The translations under genes and the position numbers were made by a program. The notes under the pieces are model-generated. The model had not been told where the DNA came from and did no database searches. It was given only the letters and a program-made list of their open reading frames with translations. From Rhizobium cauense (GTDB lineage Bacteria > Pseudomonadota > Alphaproteobacteria > Rhizobiales > Rhizobiaceae), in NCBI RefSeq assembly GCF_019511525.1, contig NZ_JAEUAT010000001.1, positions 434,001 to 498,000 of the forward strand: a stretch of 64,000 bases of DNA. The letters are read 5' to 3'. This document shows, one piece after another, positions 29,888 to 39,931 of the stretch (the stretch's first letter is position 1; the number at the start of each line of letters is the position of its first letter).

Positions 29888-31204
29888 ATGATCCCGCAGG
29901 AAATCATCCGCCGGAAGCGAAACGGCGGGACGCTTTCCGACGAGGACATACAATCGTTCATTGCAGCCCTTGCCGCTGGCCGGCTTTCCGAAGGTCAGAT
30001 CGGTGCCTTCGCCATGGCGGTCTGGTTCAAGGGCATGTCGCGCGAAGAGGTCGTGGCGCTGACGCTTGCGATGGCCCGCTCGGGCGACACGCTGAGCTGG
30101 GCAGACATCGACCGGCCAATCGCCGACAAGCATTCGACGGGCGGTGTCGGGGACAATGTTTCCCTGATGCTCGCACCAATCGCGGCAGGCTGCGGGCTGG
30201 CCGTTCCGATGATTTCAGGGCGTGGCCTCGGCCATACCGGCGGCACGCTGGACAAGCTCGAGGCCATACCCGGCTATAACGTCACCCCTGACGCCTTGCT
30301 TTTCCGCAAGATCGTGAAGGATGTCGGTTGCGCCATCATCGGTCAGACAGGTTCCCTGGCGCCTGCCGACGGCAAGCTCTACGCCGTCCGCGACGTCACG
30401 GCCACGGTCGACTCGATCCCCCTCATCACCGCCTCGATCCTCTCGAAGAAACTCGCGGCCGGCCTGCAGACACTTGTGCTTGACGTCAAGGTCGGCACCG
30501 GCGCGTTCATGGCCGAACCCAAGGATGCCGAGATGTTGGCCCGCGCACTTGTCGATGTTGCCAACAGCGCGGGCGTCAGAACGTCGGCCCTGATCACCGA
30601 CATGAACCAGCCGCTCGCCGATGCGGCAGGAAATGCGGTCGAGATCCGCAACTGTCTGGATTTTCTGGAGGGCAGAAAGAAGAACACGCGGCTGGAGGCC
30701 GCCGTGCTTGCCTTCGCGGCCGAGATGCTTGTGGAATCGGGCGTGGCTTCATCGTTGGAGGACGGCGAAGCGAGGGCGACCGCCGCTCTCTCATCAGGCA
30801 GAGCGGCTGAAAGCTTCGGCCGCATGGTTCACCTGCTCGGCGGCCCTTCGGATCTTTTGGAGAGATCGGACAAGTACCTCATCCAGGCACCGGTGACGAA
30901 ACCCGTCCCTGCGCCTCGATCCGGCTGGCTTTCCGCCTGTGACGTGCGGGAAATCGGCATGACAGTTGTCGATCTCGGCGGCGGACGGCGACATCCCGAC
31001 GATCGGATCGATCACCGTGTCGGGATTTCAGGCATTCTACCGCTTGGCAGCCGCGTCGAGAGAGGCGACCCTATCGCGCTTGTCCATGCCTCAAGTGCGG
31101 ATTCGGCGGATGCGGCCGTTGCCGCTTTGTCGGCAAACTATCGCATCGATGAACGCCAACGGGAGATTCCCGCAGTCGTGTGTGACCGCGTCGCGGCTCT
31201 GTGA
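29888..31204 (+). CDS. deoA: Thymidine phosphorylase
   Basis: Phosphorolysis of thymidine and deoxyuridine. 438 residues. Family signature DKHSTGGVGDNVSLMLAPI near residue 80, SGRGLGHTGGTLDKLEAIPGY, and DVKVGTGAFM. The start MIPQEIIRRKRNGG at 29888 matches the family N-terminus; the frame is open upstream only as a shadow of deoC. It is the last gene of the plus-strand salvage operon, followed by 221 nt without a gene. Confidence 0.95.
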   Translation: MIPQEIIRRKRNGGTLSDEDIQSFIAALAAGRLSEGQIGAFAMAVWFKGMSREEVVALTLAMARSGDTLSWADIDRPIADKHSTGGVGDNVSLMLAPIAAGCGLAVPMISGRGLGHTGGTLDKLEAIPGYNVTPDALLFRKIVKDVGCAIIGQTGSLAPADGKLYAVRDVTATVDSIPLITASILSKKLAAGLQTLVLDVKVGTGAFMAEPKDAEMLARALVDVANSAGVRTSALITDMNQPLADAAGNAVEIRNCLDFLEGRKKNTRLEAAVLAFAAEMLVESGVASSLEDGEARATAALSSGRAAESFGRMVHLLGGPSDLLERSDKYLIQAPVTKPVPAPRSGWLSACDVREIGMTVVDLGGGRRHPDDRIDHRVGISGILPLGSRVERGDPIALVHASSADSADAAVAALSANYRIDERQREIPAVVCDRVAAL

Positions 31205-31401
31205 GGTTTCGGAAGGGATCAGGCACGACTTCGACGGCTATTTGCCGGTCTTAACAAGTAAAAGATGCGTATTGGACAAACAAATTCCCCCTTACGATGA
31301 GTTCATCGTTTACTTGCATCGGAATTGCGCAGAATATTAGCGCATGGGAGGAAGCCTTCGGCCCCACTCTCCATAAATTGCGCGCCCGAACGGCTTTCCT
31401 T

Positions 31402-31414
31402 CCTTGACTCAAGG
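31402..31414. promoter_or_regulatory. Palindrome just upstream of the sugar importer operon
   Basis: CCTTGACTCAAGG is a perfect 6-bp-arm palindrome around one C, touching the GGGAGG ribosome-binding site of the binding-protein gene at 31426. It could be an operator or an mRNA structure; no regulator gene is adjacent. Confidence 0.4.
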
Positions 31415-31425
31415 GAGGATTAATC

Positions 31426-32508
31426 ATGAGGCGGACTTTGCTGTACGCAGCATCGGCTGCGGTACTATCGCTCGGCGTATCGCATGTATTTGCGCAGTCG
31501 GGCAGCGTTGAGAAGGCGGTTGGCGGCTACGATTTTACCGAGGCCGCCAAGGAAGCCGCTGGCACCAAGAACTTCCATTCGGCAGACGGTCATCTGACCT
31601 TCGCGATCGTGACCCATACCGCAGGCAACGGCTTCTTCGATCCGGTCTATGTCGGCGCAACCGTAGCCGGCAACATGATCGGCGCCAAGATTCTGCTGCT
31701 TGGTTCGGAATCACCAGTGGACGATCCAGCACGTGAGATCGAGATCCTGAACCAGATCGTCCAGGATCCGACGATCGATGGCATCATCATGACGACGCCC
31801 CAAGTCGGCGCCTACAATGACATCGTCAAGGCGGCCGAAACGGCAGGCATACCGGTCGCCACAACCAATTCCTTCGATGGAACGATCCTGAACCGCAGCG
31901 GCATAAGTCACACCGGCCAGGATGCATCGGCTGCCGCAATCGGTGGCGAGGCGCTTGCCAAGTGCGTGCTGGACAGCGGCGCGACCAGCGGCTCGATCCT
32001 CTTGCCGTCGTCGACTGCAATGGGCAACATCGAAGTCAACAATCGCGTAACGTCCGCCTTTAACGCCATCGTCAAGACGTTGAAGGATGCCGGCAAGCTC
32101 GATGCCTTCAAGGTCGATGCCGGGCCGGAAAATGTCGGGATCGACACGAACCCGAACGATCCGGTGAACGCGCTCGTTTCGCTGTTTGAGTCCCGCGGCG
32201 ACGTGGTTGGCGCCTTCACGGCCAACAACGTCTTCACGCCACCGCTCGTAAAGGCTGTTGCGCAAATGGGGCGGACCGGCAAGTTCTGTGCATTTGGTTT
32301 CGATCTCGGTCCGGCACAGCAAGAAGGCATCGCCGCTGGTAATCTGACCGGCTCGCTGGGACAGCAACCGTTCCTGCAAGGTTTCTGGCCTGTCATGCAG
32401 CTTTACCTGCAGATCGATCGCGGCATTGCTGCCGCCAACCTCGATACGCGCGCCCAACTGGTGACGAAAGACACCGTCGCAAACGTTGGCAAGCGCTTCG
32501 AGAACTAA
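31426..32508 (+). CDS. CUT2-type sugar ABC importer substrate-binding protein
   Basis: 360 residues, Peripla_BP_4 type. The signal peptide MRRTLLYAASAAVLSLGVSHVFA is followed by FAIVTHTAGNGFFDPVYVGA, DPTIDGIIMTTPQVGAYNDIVKAAETAGIPVATTNSF and FGFDLGPAQQEGIAAGNLTGSLGQQPFLQGFW, all typical of ribose/fructose-type periplasmic binding proteins. The exact sugar is not readable. It heads a three-gene operon with a fused permease and a single-domain ATPase. Confidence 0.9.
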   Translation: MRRTLLYAASAAVLSLGVSHVFAQSGSVEKAVGGYDFTEAAKEAAGTKNFHSADGHLTFAIVTHTAGNGFFDPVYVGATVAGNMIGAKILLLGSESPVDDPAREIEILNQIVQDPTIDGIIMTTPQVGAYNDIVKAAETAGIPVATTNSFDGTILNRSGISHTGQDASAAAIGGEALAKCVLDSGATSGSILLPSSTAMGNIEVNNRVTSAFNAIVKTLKDAGKLDAFKVDAGPENVGIDTNPNDPVNALVSLFESRGDVVGAFTANNVFTPPLVKAVAQMGRTGKFCAFGFDLGPAQQEGIAAGNLTGSLGQQPFLQGFWPVMQLYLQIDRGIAAANLDTRAQLVTKDTVANVGKRFEN

Positions 32509-32583
32509 CCGCACGAAACGCTGAAATCGACGCGGGAGGACAAACCTCCCGCCTCGTCACGGCAAGCTTGATCGGCAGAGACC

Positions 32584-34836
32584 ATGGCGTTCACGACAAC
32601 ATCGCTAGGCCGAGCGCCGCCTCAGCTCGTCGGCGGCTGGGAGGTTGGCCTGCTGATTTTCCTCGTGCTGCTCTATCTCGGTGGTGCATTCGTCAATCCG
32701 GCCTTCTTCGGTTCTACCGAGGCTCTCCACGCGCTGCTTCGTGATACGTCGCGCGTTGGAATCATCGCCGTCGGAATGACCTTTGTCATCGCCAACAGGG
32801 ATCTCGATCTTTCGGTCGGCTCCACCTACGGCCTGATCGCCGTGGTTTTTGCGAGGCTCTTCGCGTCGGACGTCCTTGACCTTGGCGTGATTGAGGTCGC
32901 GATTCTCTGCCTGTTGCTGGGGGCGCTGATTGGTCTCGTCAACGGTGTCCTCGTGACAACCCTGAAGGTGCCGGCCTTCATCGCAACGCTGACGATGCTA
33001 TTCGTCGGCCGAGGCTTTGTCCTTGCCCTTACCCACGGTCAGGCGATCTACTACTCCGGGAAAGCAGCGGAGTACCCCCTCTTCTTTCATCTCGGCGAGA
33101 TCAACTCACTCGGCTTCAACAACCAGATCGCGATCTTCTTTCTGGTCGCGATCATCGGCGCCCTTACGCTTGCGAAGACCCGCTGGGGTTATGAAACCCT
33201 CGCTACCGGTGGAAACGAGCAGGCCGCAGCCTATGCCGGCATCCGCACGCGCTGGGTGCGGATTCGTGCATACCTTCTCTCATCGCTTTGCGCGACCCTT
33301 TCCGCTCTGCTGTCGGCTGCACAGGACAAGGGTGTCACTCCTCTCTACGGGGTCAGCTGGGAACTCACCGTCATCGCATCCGTCGTCATCGGCGGTGCAT
33401 CGATCCTCGGCGGGCGCGGTCGCGTTATCGGGTCCTGTCTTGGTGCTGCAGCCGTCGTGCTGATCGACAAGGTGCTGCGCGAAGGCTGGCCGATCACACG
33501 CACCGTCGTTATCGACGGGGAGAGCGTAGCAGTCGGCGCGAGATTCACTCTGCCCGCCGGCGCCGTGCTGGTTTTCCTGGGACTCCTTCTTGTCACGGCG
33601 GTGCTCATCGAGCCCGTCCTCATCCGCCGCCAGATCGCGAACCGGCTCTGGGCTTGGCTGCGCGGGCAACCGCCACCCCCGACCTATGAGATCGGCGGCG
33701 TCGCCCTGGAAGGAGTGCAGACGAAGGGTGCCGTGGCAACCGACATGGCCCTCTCGACGACCAGGCTCGGCAAGTTCCTCGCGCGTCGCGACGCGCTGGC
33801 AATCATCCTGACAGCGGTGTTGTGGCTGACGGGCCTGGCGCTACGGCCGGACTATTGGTGGAACCTGCCAAACACCTTCGCGATCCTGCTTAACTACACG
33901 GAACTGGCCCTCATTGCCGTCGGTCTGACCTATGTCATTGTGGCTGGCGACATCGACCTCTCTGTTGGCGCCGTGCTTGCGCTTGCGGGCAGCACCGCGG
34001 CCTACTTTCTGAAGGTGTTGGGTGCCGACCCCTTCACGGCGGTCGCGATGGGCCTGCTTGCGGGGACGGCGGCCGGCCTTGTCAACGCCGTCGTCACCGT
34101 CGGCTTCAAGCTGCCCGCCTTCATTGCCACACTCGGCATGTTCTACATTGCCCGCGGGCTCGCCGCCTGGTTTGTCGCCGGCCAGCAACTGACCGGTTGG
34201 TCCGAAGGCTACAATCTGCTTGGCCGCAAGGTGAATGACGTTCTCCTGCATTTCGGCCTGTCACTGCCGGCAGGGATCATTCGCACACTGGCCGAAGTGG
34301 TCAGCATACAGACGATCTTCATGTTCTTCGTCGCCCTCGTCGCCGGTATCGTGCTTGCCTATACTCCATTTGGACTGAAGGTTTGCGCCACAGGCGGCAA
34401 CGTGCGCGCTGCGGCCTATGCCGGCATCAATACAAACCGTGTGCGCTTCATTTCACTGATGCTTGCCGCCCTCTGCGCGACGATGGCCGGGATCATCAAC
34501 GTCGCTTATTTCCGCAGCTTCAATCCCGTAGCCGGTCAGTTTCGCGAGCTTGACGCCATCGCCTCGGTCATCATCGGCGGTGGGTCGATCTTCGGTGGCT
34601 ACGGCACGATGATCGGCTCGCTTGCCGGCGCCGCCGTCATCACGCTCATCCGAGCACTCCTGCAGCTCAACGTGCAGGGCTTCAGCATGCCGCAGCACTG
34701 GATCAACGTCTTCATCGGGGCCATCCTCATTGCGGCCGTACTGATCGACATTTGGCTGCGTCAAGCCAACCTCGTCGCGCGCCTGCGGGCTCGTTTAACC
34801 TCAACCGCACCAACGAGAGAACGCATCCATGGCTGA
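32584..34836 (+). CDS. Fused double permease of the CUT2 sugar importer
   Basis: 750 residues, about twice the usual 320-350 of an RbsC permease. Two full RbsC-like halves are joined by a polar linker at about residues 345-395 (PPPPTYEIGGVALEGVQTK). Each half has the ISV-type block (ANRDLDLSVGSTYGL and VAGDIDLSVGAVLAL), the cytoplasmic loop (ATGGNEQAAAYAGIRT near 206, CATGGNVRAAAYAGINT near 601) and a GG-SI glycine motif. One chain can therefore build the whole membrane pore. The stop overlaps the ATPase start by 8 nt. Confidence 0.9.
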   Translation: MAFTTTSLGRAPPQLVGGWEVGLLIFLVLLYLGGAFVNPAFFGSTEALHALLRDTSRVGIIAVGMTFVIANRDLDLSVGSTYGLIAVVFARLFASDVLDLGVIEVAILCLLLGALIGLVNGVLVTTLKVPAFIATLTMLFVGRGFVLALTHGQAIYYSGKAAEYPLFFHLGEINSLGFNNQIAIFFLVAIIGALTLAKTRWGYETLATGGNEQAAAYAGIRTRWVRIRAYLLSSLCATLSALLSAAQDKGVTPLYGVSWELTVIASVVIGGASILGGRGRVIGSCLGAAAVVLIDKVLREGWPITRTVVIDGESVAVGARFTLPAGAVLVFLGLLLVTAVLIEPVLIRRQIANRLWAWLRGQPPPPTYEIGGVALEGVQTKGAVATDMALSTTRLGKFLARRDALAIILTAVLWLTGLALRPDYWWNLPNTFAILLNYTELALIAVGLTYVIVAGDIDLSVGAVLALAGSTAAYFLKVLGADPFTAVAMGLLAGTAAGLVNAVVTVGFKLPAFIATLGMFYIARGLAAWFVAGQQLTGWSEGYNLLGRKVNDVLLHFGLSLPAGIIRTLAEVVSIQTIFMFFVALVAGIVLAYTPFGLKVCATGGNVRAAAYAGINTNRVRFISLMLAALCATMAGIINVAYFRSFNPVAGQFRELDAIASVIIGGGSIFGGYGTMIGSLAGAAVITLIRALLQLNVQGFSMPQHWINVFIGAILIAAVLIDIWLRQANLVARLRARLTSTAPTRERIHG

Positions 34837-35629
34837 CGCGGGACCTCTACAGCCGATTGTCGAAATGCGGGGGATCGAAAAGGCTTTCGGAGCAGTGCAA
34901 GCGCTGCGCAAGGTCGATCTCACCCTCTACCCCGGCGAAATTCTCGGGCTGGTCGGGGACAATTCGGCGGGCAAGTCGACACTGATGAAGATCCTGACCG
35001 GTGCCTACCAGCGTGATTCCGGCGAAATCCTGGTTGCCGGTCGACCGGTGTACTTCAAGGGCCCACACGAGAGCCGCGACGCCGGAATCGAGATGATTTA
35101 TCAGGATTTCGCCCTTTGCGGGAACATGGACGTCGGTCAGAACATCTTCCTTGGCCGCTGGCCGCTCAAGGGTCCCTTCGTCGATCGACGGAAGATGTAT
35201 GCGGAGGCGGACGGCGTGCTGAAGCGTCTCAAGGTCGACGTGAATTCCGTCTATCAGAAGGTCGAGAGCCTGTCGGGTGGCCGGCAGCAGTCCGTTGCGA
35301 TTGCCCGAGCGATCTCTTTCGACCCGCGCGTCGTGATTCTCGACGAGCCAACTGCCAATCTTTCGGTCATGGCAACCGAACGGCTGCTTGAGACCATGCT
35401 GGAACTCAAGAAACAAGGCGTCGCTCAGATCATCATTTCTCATCGCCTTGTCGACATTTTTGCTGTCGGCGACCGCGTGATGGTTCTCAAGCGCGGCGAG
35501 TACGTCGGCGACCGCCACATCAAGAACACGGACGAGCACGAAGTGCTCGGGATCATCGTCTCCGGCACCCGGGAGAACGCGCTTACGGCCGACGAGGCAA
35601 GACAGATCGATCAGGCATCAAGACGCTGA
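34829..35629 (+). CDS. CUT2 sugar importer ATPase, single domain (FrcA-like)
   Basis: 266 residues with one ATPase domain: Walker A GDNSAGKST (residues 45-53), Q-loop MIYQDFALC, signature LSGGRQQSVAIARAI, Walker B VVILDEPTANLS and H-loop ISHRLVDIF. Most CUT2 ATPases have two domains; the one-domain form resembles FrcA of Sinorhizobium fructose import. It acts with the fused permease, so the complex probably has one double permease and two ATPase chains. Confidence 0.9.
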   Translation: MADAGPLQPIVEMRGIEKAFGAVQALRKVDLTLYPGEILGLVGDNSAGKSTLMKILTGAYQRDSGEILVAGRPVYFKGPHESRDAGIEMIYQDFALCGNMDVGQNIFLGRWPLKGPFVDRRKMYAEADGVLKRLKVDVNSVYQKVESLSGGRQQSVAIARAISFDPRVVILDEPTANLSVMATERLLETMLELKKQGVAQIIISHRLVDIFAVGDRVMVLKRGEYVGDRHIKNTDEHEVLGIIVSGTRENALTADEARQIDQASRR

Positions 35630-35642
35630 CGCTGCGCCTAAT

Positions 35643-36164
35643 CTATTGCTTCAAACTAAGGGATCCATCCGCAACCGAATAGGAGGCAAGCTTCTTGAGG
35701 AAGCTCATACCGACGAGCGTCGATGAAAGTGCATCGTCTCTCAGCACGAAGGCCTCCACGTCACGCACGCGAATGCCGCCGATTTCCACACGGTCCAACG
35801 TCACGTGAGCAGCCTTCGTCTCACCGTTGGCGGTGTTGACCGAGTAGCGAAAGTCGAGCTGGTTGCCGGTGTAGCCAAGGCGCCGGGCGAAACTCTCGTT
35901 CAGGGCGACATAGGTCGCGCCGGTATCAATGAGGCCCTGCACCTGCCGGCCGTTGATCCTGAAATCTCCGGAATAGTGCCCCTGGGCATCAGCTCGCAGT
36001 CGCATGGTGCCGCCGTTCGGTGTCGGGGCAGTCTGTTCCCCGGCAGAGCCGGTGACGAAGTTGGCCGAGGCGACCGCTTCGTTGCTGCGTTTTCCCATGA
36101 GGGCTGGGATCTGCGTTGCAAGCACCGCAGCGACGCTTGCAAAAATGACGGTACGCACGAGCAT
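35643..36164 (-). CDS. Retropepsin-like aspartic protease, TIGR02281 type
   Basis: 173 residues. One N-terminal hydrophobic segment (TVIFASVAAVLATQIPALM) anchors or exports it. The protease domain has VQGLIDTGATYVALNESFA, with the DTGA active-site motif at about residues 82-85, and the flap and end region VGMSFLKKLASYSV. It is a clan AA single-domain protease expected to act as a dimer, facing the periplasm. The substrate is unknown. It converges on the sugar importer operon with 13 nt between them. Confidence 0.85.
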   Translation of the reverse strand: MLVRTVIFASVAAVLATQIPALMGKRSNEAVASANFVTGSAGEQTAPTPNGGTMRLRADAQGHYSGDFRINGRQVQGLIDTGATYVALNESFARRLGYTGNQLDFRYSVNTANGETKAAHVTLDRVEIGGIRVRDVEAFVLRDDALSSTLVGMSFLKKLASYSVADGSLSLKQ

Positions 36165-36260
36165 CGGGACAGAAATCCTTCCTGTATAAACCCCGCGTCA
36201 TGCGTGGCCATGCTTACAGGTCCTACGCCTTAATTGCTGACAAGTTGCTAATGCCGGCAA

Positions 36261-36297
36261 AGCAAATGGCCCGGCAAGCATGTCCGGGCCATTTGCT
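36261..36297 (-). terminator. Strong hairpin after upp
   Basis: AGCAAATGGCCCGG (36261-36274) and CCGGGCCATTTGCT (36284-36297) form a perfect 14-bp stem with a 9-nt loop, 28 nt past the upp stop. Flanking T-rich bases are weak, but the stem is long enough to stop transcription from either side. Confidence 0.75.
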
Positions 36298-36324
36298 GAA
36301 TCGATTTGGTAAACGGATTATAAA

Positions 36325-36954
36325 TTACTTGGTACCGTACATACGGTCGCCGGCATCGCCGAGGCCGGGCATGATGTAGCCCTTCTCGTTCAGGTGGCTG
36401 TCGATGGAGGCGGTGAAGACGGGCACATCAGGATGCGCTTCGCGGAAATTCTTGATGCCTTCGGGTGCTGCGAGGAGGCAGAGGAAGCGAATGTTGTGGG
36501 CGCCGCGTTCCTTGAGCTTGTCGATCGCCGCGATCGACGAGTTGCCGGTGGCAAGCATCGGGTCGACCACGATGATCAGGCGCTCCGAGATATCCTCCGG
36601 CGCCTTAAAGTAATATTCGACCGGCTGCAGCGTCTCATGATCGCGGTAGACGCCGATATGAGAAACGCGTGCCGACGGTACGAGATCGAGCATGCCCTCA
36701 AGCAGACCGTTGCCAGCGCGGAGGATCGAGGCGAAGACGAGCTTCTTGCCTTCGAGGATCGGCGACTGGATCGTCTGCAGCGGCGTCTCGATGGTTTCCA
36801 TCGTGAGCTCCAGATCGCGGGTCACTTCGTAGCAGAGCAGCGTGGAGATTTCGCGCAGAAGCCGACGGAAACTTCCGGTCGATGTCTCCTTACGCCGCAT
36901 GATCGTGAGTTTGTGCTGCACAAGCGGGTGATCGATGACCGTTACGCCGTCCAT
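36325..36954 (-). CDS. upp: Uracil phosphoribosyltransferase
   Basis: Converts uracil and PRPP to UMP. 209 residues from [20 protein letters not shown]. The PRPP loop [20 protein letters not shown] lies near residue 130, followed by CLLAAPEGI and the C-terminal uracil-binding [18 protein letters not shown]. An upstream ATG at 37020 is not used, because the family N-terminus starts at MDGVTV. It completes pyrimidine salvage after deoA and cdd activity. add follows upstream on the same strand. Confidence 0.96.
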   Translation of the reverse strand: MDGVTVIDHPLVQHKLTIMRRKETSTGSFRRLLREISTLLCYEVTRDLELTMETIETPLQTIQSPILEGKKLVFASILRAGNGLLEGMLDLVPSARVSHIGVYRDHETLQPVEYYFKAPEDISERLIIVVDPMLATGNSSIAAIDKLKERGAHNIRFLCLLAAPEGIKNFREAHPDVPVFTASIDSHLNEKGYIMPGLGDAGDRMYGTK

Positions 36955-37064
36955 GGCCAGAGCCCTTCCTATCGTTGTTCTTATCGGATGTTTCTTCCAT
37001 GGAAATTGCCTCCACCGCAAGAGCGGAGGCTATTTTGCAGCATCGATCCCCAGGGTCGGATGCA

Positions 37065-38033
37065 TTACATCCGGGCAAAAAGCGCCTGGCGCGTCGGCTC
37101 GTCGACGAAGGCCGCCTCAATCCCGGTTCGGGTCATCTCATCGATCGCGGCGTCACTGAAGCCGAAGGCGTCTTCGGCCAGCTCGTACTCACGCTTCAGC
37201 GATGTGTGGAAGAATGGCGGGTCGTCGGAACTGATGGTCACGCGGACACCAGCCTCTTTGAGCTTTCGCAGCGGGTGCGAGGCGAAATCGTCAAAGACCT
37301 TCAACGCAATATTGGAGCCAGGACATACTTCAAGCACCGTTCCGAGATCGGCGAGCCGCTTGACGAGATCCTGGTCCTCGATCGCACGCACACCATGGCC
37401 GATGCGAGAAGGCCTGACGACATCAAGCGCATCGGCAACGCTGAAGGCGCCGCACACCTCGCCAGCGTGGATGGTGAGACCAAGACCCGCATCGCGCGCG
37501 ATGTCGAAGGCGCGGGCGTAGTCAGCTACGCGACCCATCCGCTCCTCGCCCGCAAGGTTAAATCCTGTGATCAGCGGGTTCTTAGCCTTAGCTGCATATT
37601 CGGCGGCACCTATGACACTCTCCGGACCGAAGTGGCGCTCGCCGGTGACGATCAGGCGCGCCTCGATGCCGCTCGTTGCCCTTGCGCGACGAATACCTTC
37701 GCAAACGCCCTCGATGTAAGCGTCCGCACCAAGCCCGATTCGCTTGCCGTGATCGGGAGAAACGATCAGCTCGCTGTAGATCGTGCCGATTCCCGCAAGC
37801 TCATCGAGATAGGTTTCGGTCAACAGCGCATAGTCTTCTTCGGTCTTGTAGACCTCGGAGACCTTGTCGTAGCACTCCAGGAAACTGGCAAAGTCATGCC
37901 AGACATAGGTGCCGTCAGCGAGGTAGGGGCTGATGTCGATATTGTACTTGCGCGCCTGAGCCAAAGTGAGCGCCGGTGGTGCCGCACCTTCCAGATGGCA
38001 GTGCAGCTCGACCTTCTTCAAATGCGATGTCAT
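37065..38033 (-). CDS. add: Adenosine deaminase
   Basis: Deaminates adenosine and deoxyadenosine to inosine forms, feeding the punA product. 322 residues. The metal motif HCHLEG lies at residues 11-16, [10 protein letters not shown] near residue 188 carries metal-binding His and catalytic Glu, and [10 protein letters not shown] near residue 268 carries two Asp. The start at 38033 overlaps the deoB stop by 4 nt, showing coupling with phosphopentomutase. Confidence 0.93.
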   Translation of the reverse strand: MTSHLKKVELHCHLEGAAPPALTLAQARKYNIDISPYLADGTYVWHDFASFLECYDKVSEVYKTEEDYALLTETYLDELAGIGTIYSELIVSPDHGKRIGLGADAYIEGVCEGIRRARATSGIEARLIVTGERHFGPESVIGAAEYAAKAKNPLITGFNLAGEERMGRVADYARAFDIARDAGLGLTIHAGEVCGAFSVADALDVVRPSRIGHGVRAIEDQDLVKRLADLGTVLEVCPGSNIALKVFDDFASHPLRKLKEAGVRVTISSDDPPFFHTSLKREYELAEDAFGFSDAAIDEMTRTGIEAAFVDEPTRQALFARM

Positions 38034-39250
38034 AGAAAACTTCTCCCGTGCGCGCCCGCCGGGATGCGAAGATGGCGAGCAATCGTCTCGCCGATATCCG
38101 CATAGGTGGCGCGAATGCCTATATCGCGAGAACGAAGCCCTGGCCCGTAGGCAATGATCGGCACACGTTCGCGCGTGTGATCCGTTCCGCGCCATGTCGG
38201 ATCGCAGCCGTGGTCGGCGGTCAGGATGACGAGATCACCGGGTTTCAGCTTGCCGCCGACCTCGGGCAACCGGGCATCAAAGGCCTCGAGAGCGGCAGCG
38301 TAGCCAGCCACATCCCGACGATGGCCGTACACCATGTCGAAATCGACAAAATTGGTGAAAACCAGCTCGCCATCCTCGGCGGTATCCATAGCCGCAAGGC
38401 TAGCATCCATCAGGGCCTCGTTGCCATTGGCCTTAATGACCCGGGATACCCCCTTATGCGCAAAGATGTCGCCGATCTTGCCAATGGCATGGACCTTTCG
38501 ACCCTCCTTGACCAGCCGGTCGAGAAGCGTCGGCTCCGGCGGCGGCACCGAGAAGTCGCGGCGATTTCCGGTGCGCTCAAACCTGGAGGCGGTTTCTCCA
38601 ATGAACGGTCGCGCGATGACGCGGCCGATGTTGTAGTGGTCCAGAAGCGCGCGGGCGATCGCGCAGAAAGTCATCAGCCTGTCGAGGCCGAAATGCGTCT
38701 CATGCGCGGCGACCTGGAAGACGGAGTCGGACGAGGTGTAGCAGATCGGCTTGCCGGTGCGGATATGCTCCTCACCGTGGCGCGCAATGATGTCGGTGCC
38801 GGAGGCGTGGCAATTCCCGAGGATGCCGGGGACGTCAGCCGCACTGCAGAGCGCCTCGACGAGCTGCGGCGGAAAGGCGTCGCCTTCGGTCGGAAAGTAG
38901 CCCCAGTCGAAGGTGACCGGCGTTCCGGCGATCTCCCAGTGACCGGACGGAGTGTCCTTGCCGCGTGAAATTTCGCTGGCCGAACCGTACATCGCGTAGG
39001 TCTTTTCGGGCACAGGCATCCCGGCCGGGAAATGTCCAGATGCTGCCTTGGCGAGATGAACCAGACCAAGGGCAGACATGTTGGGTAGCTGCAGGGGGCC
39101 CGAACGCAATCCCTCGCGATCGCCGGCGCCCGCCGCACAGTATTCCGCGATGTGGCCGAGCGTATCAGCTCCCTCGTCGCCATAGGCGGCCGCATCCGGC
39201 GCACCGCCGACGCCAAAAGAATCCAGAACAAAAAGAAAGGCTCGCGCCAT
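38030..39250 (-). CDS. deoB: Phosphopentomutase
   Basis: Interconverts (deoxy)ribose 1-phosphate and 5-phosphate, linking punA and deoA products to deoC. 406 residues. The metal-binding N-terminus [18 protein letters not shown] carries the first Asp, with [15 protein letters not shown] and [19 protein letters not shown] as further Mn sites. The alternative upstream start at 39283 is not needed. It is the first gene of deoB-add-upp on the minus strand, opposite to the cdd-deoA operon. Confidence 0.95.
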   Translation of the reverse strand: MARAFLFVLDSFGVGGAPDAAAYGDEGADTLGHIAEYCAAGAGDREGLRSGPLQLPNMSALGLVHLAKAASGHFPAGMPVPEKTYAMYGSASEISRGKDTPSGHWEIAGTPVTFDWGYFPTEGDAFPPQLVEALCSAADVPGILGNCHASGTDIIARHGEEHIRTGKPICYTSSDSVFQVAAHETHFGLDRLMTFCAIARALLDHYNIGRVIARPFIGETASRFERTGNRRDFSVPPPEPTLLDRLVKEGRKVHAIGKIGDIFAHKGVSRVIKANGNEALMDASLAAMDTAEDGELVFTNFVDFDMVYGHRRDVAGYAAALEAFDARLPEVGGKLKPGDLVILTADHGCDPTWRGTDHTRERVPIIAYGPGLRSRDIGIRATYADIGETIARHLRIPAGAHGRSFL

Positions 39251-39355
39251 GCTCCACCCAGCAACAAAGGACTGACGGCCCAAACATCGGACCGCGGTTG
39301 CTCAAGCCTTATATCGGCTGAGCACGCTTGGCAAAAAAACCAGCATGAGGTGGCG

Positions 39356-39931
39356 TCAGCAATCGCCGCAGGTGACCGTATCGCTCGCGCGGGGAAGATA
39401 GAAGTAGCTGCGGCTGATGGTGATCGTGCTGTTGTTCGGCACGAGGTTCGGTGCGAAGAGGAACAGCTTGTAGGGTATGCTGAGTTCGGTACGCACCAGG
39501 AAGGTGTTGGCCTTCCTCATTTCGGTCGGCACCGTTGCCGCGGAATTCACGGCATAGGGACGACTTCCATCCTGCGCCCAGGACCATGCAACCTTCGGGG
39601 TCGCGGTCCCATCCAGAGCGATACCCGTGACCTTAACCGTAAGGTCGGTCGAACCATAGGGTACGAACACCGCGTTGGCGACGGACGGCATATCGGCGAG
39701 CCAGGACTTGGTTACGCTTTTCTGCTGCGTCACGATATCGGTGATCGTACCGGCCGCCCGACTCGCACGCTTGCTGATGCTGAGGCCGATCGTGATTTCG
39801 AACGCGCCGATGTAGAGCATCACCAGGATAGGGAAGAGGATCGCAAACTCGATCGCACCGACGCCCTGGCGATCGCCGATGAAGCGCTTTGAAAGCCGGT
39901 GAAGGCGTATCAGTACACCACGACCTGCCAT
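39356..39931 (-). CDS. TadE-like pseudopilin 1 of the Flp/Tad pilus
   Basis: 191 residues. The N-terminus is basic, then FIGDRQGVGAIEFAILFPILVMLYIGAFEI forms the type IVb pseudopilin-like segment with a conserved Glu five residues after Gly, and the rest is periplasmic. TadE and TadF act with the Flp pilin as minor pilus proteins. The start at 39931 overlaps the stop of its neighbour as TGATG. It lies on the strand opposite to the main cpa operon, as in related Rhizobiaceae. Confidence 0.82.
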   Translation of the reverse strand: MAGRGVLIRLHRLSKRFIGDRQGVGAIEFAILFPILVMLYIGAFEITIGLSISKRASRAAGTITDIVTQQKSVTKSWLADMPSVANAVFVPYGSTDLTVKVTGIALDGTATPKVAWSWAQDGSRPYAVNSAATVPTEMRKANTFLVRTELSIPYKLFLFAPNLVPNNSTITISRSYFYLPRASDTVTCGDC

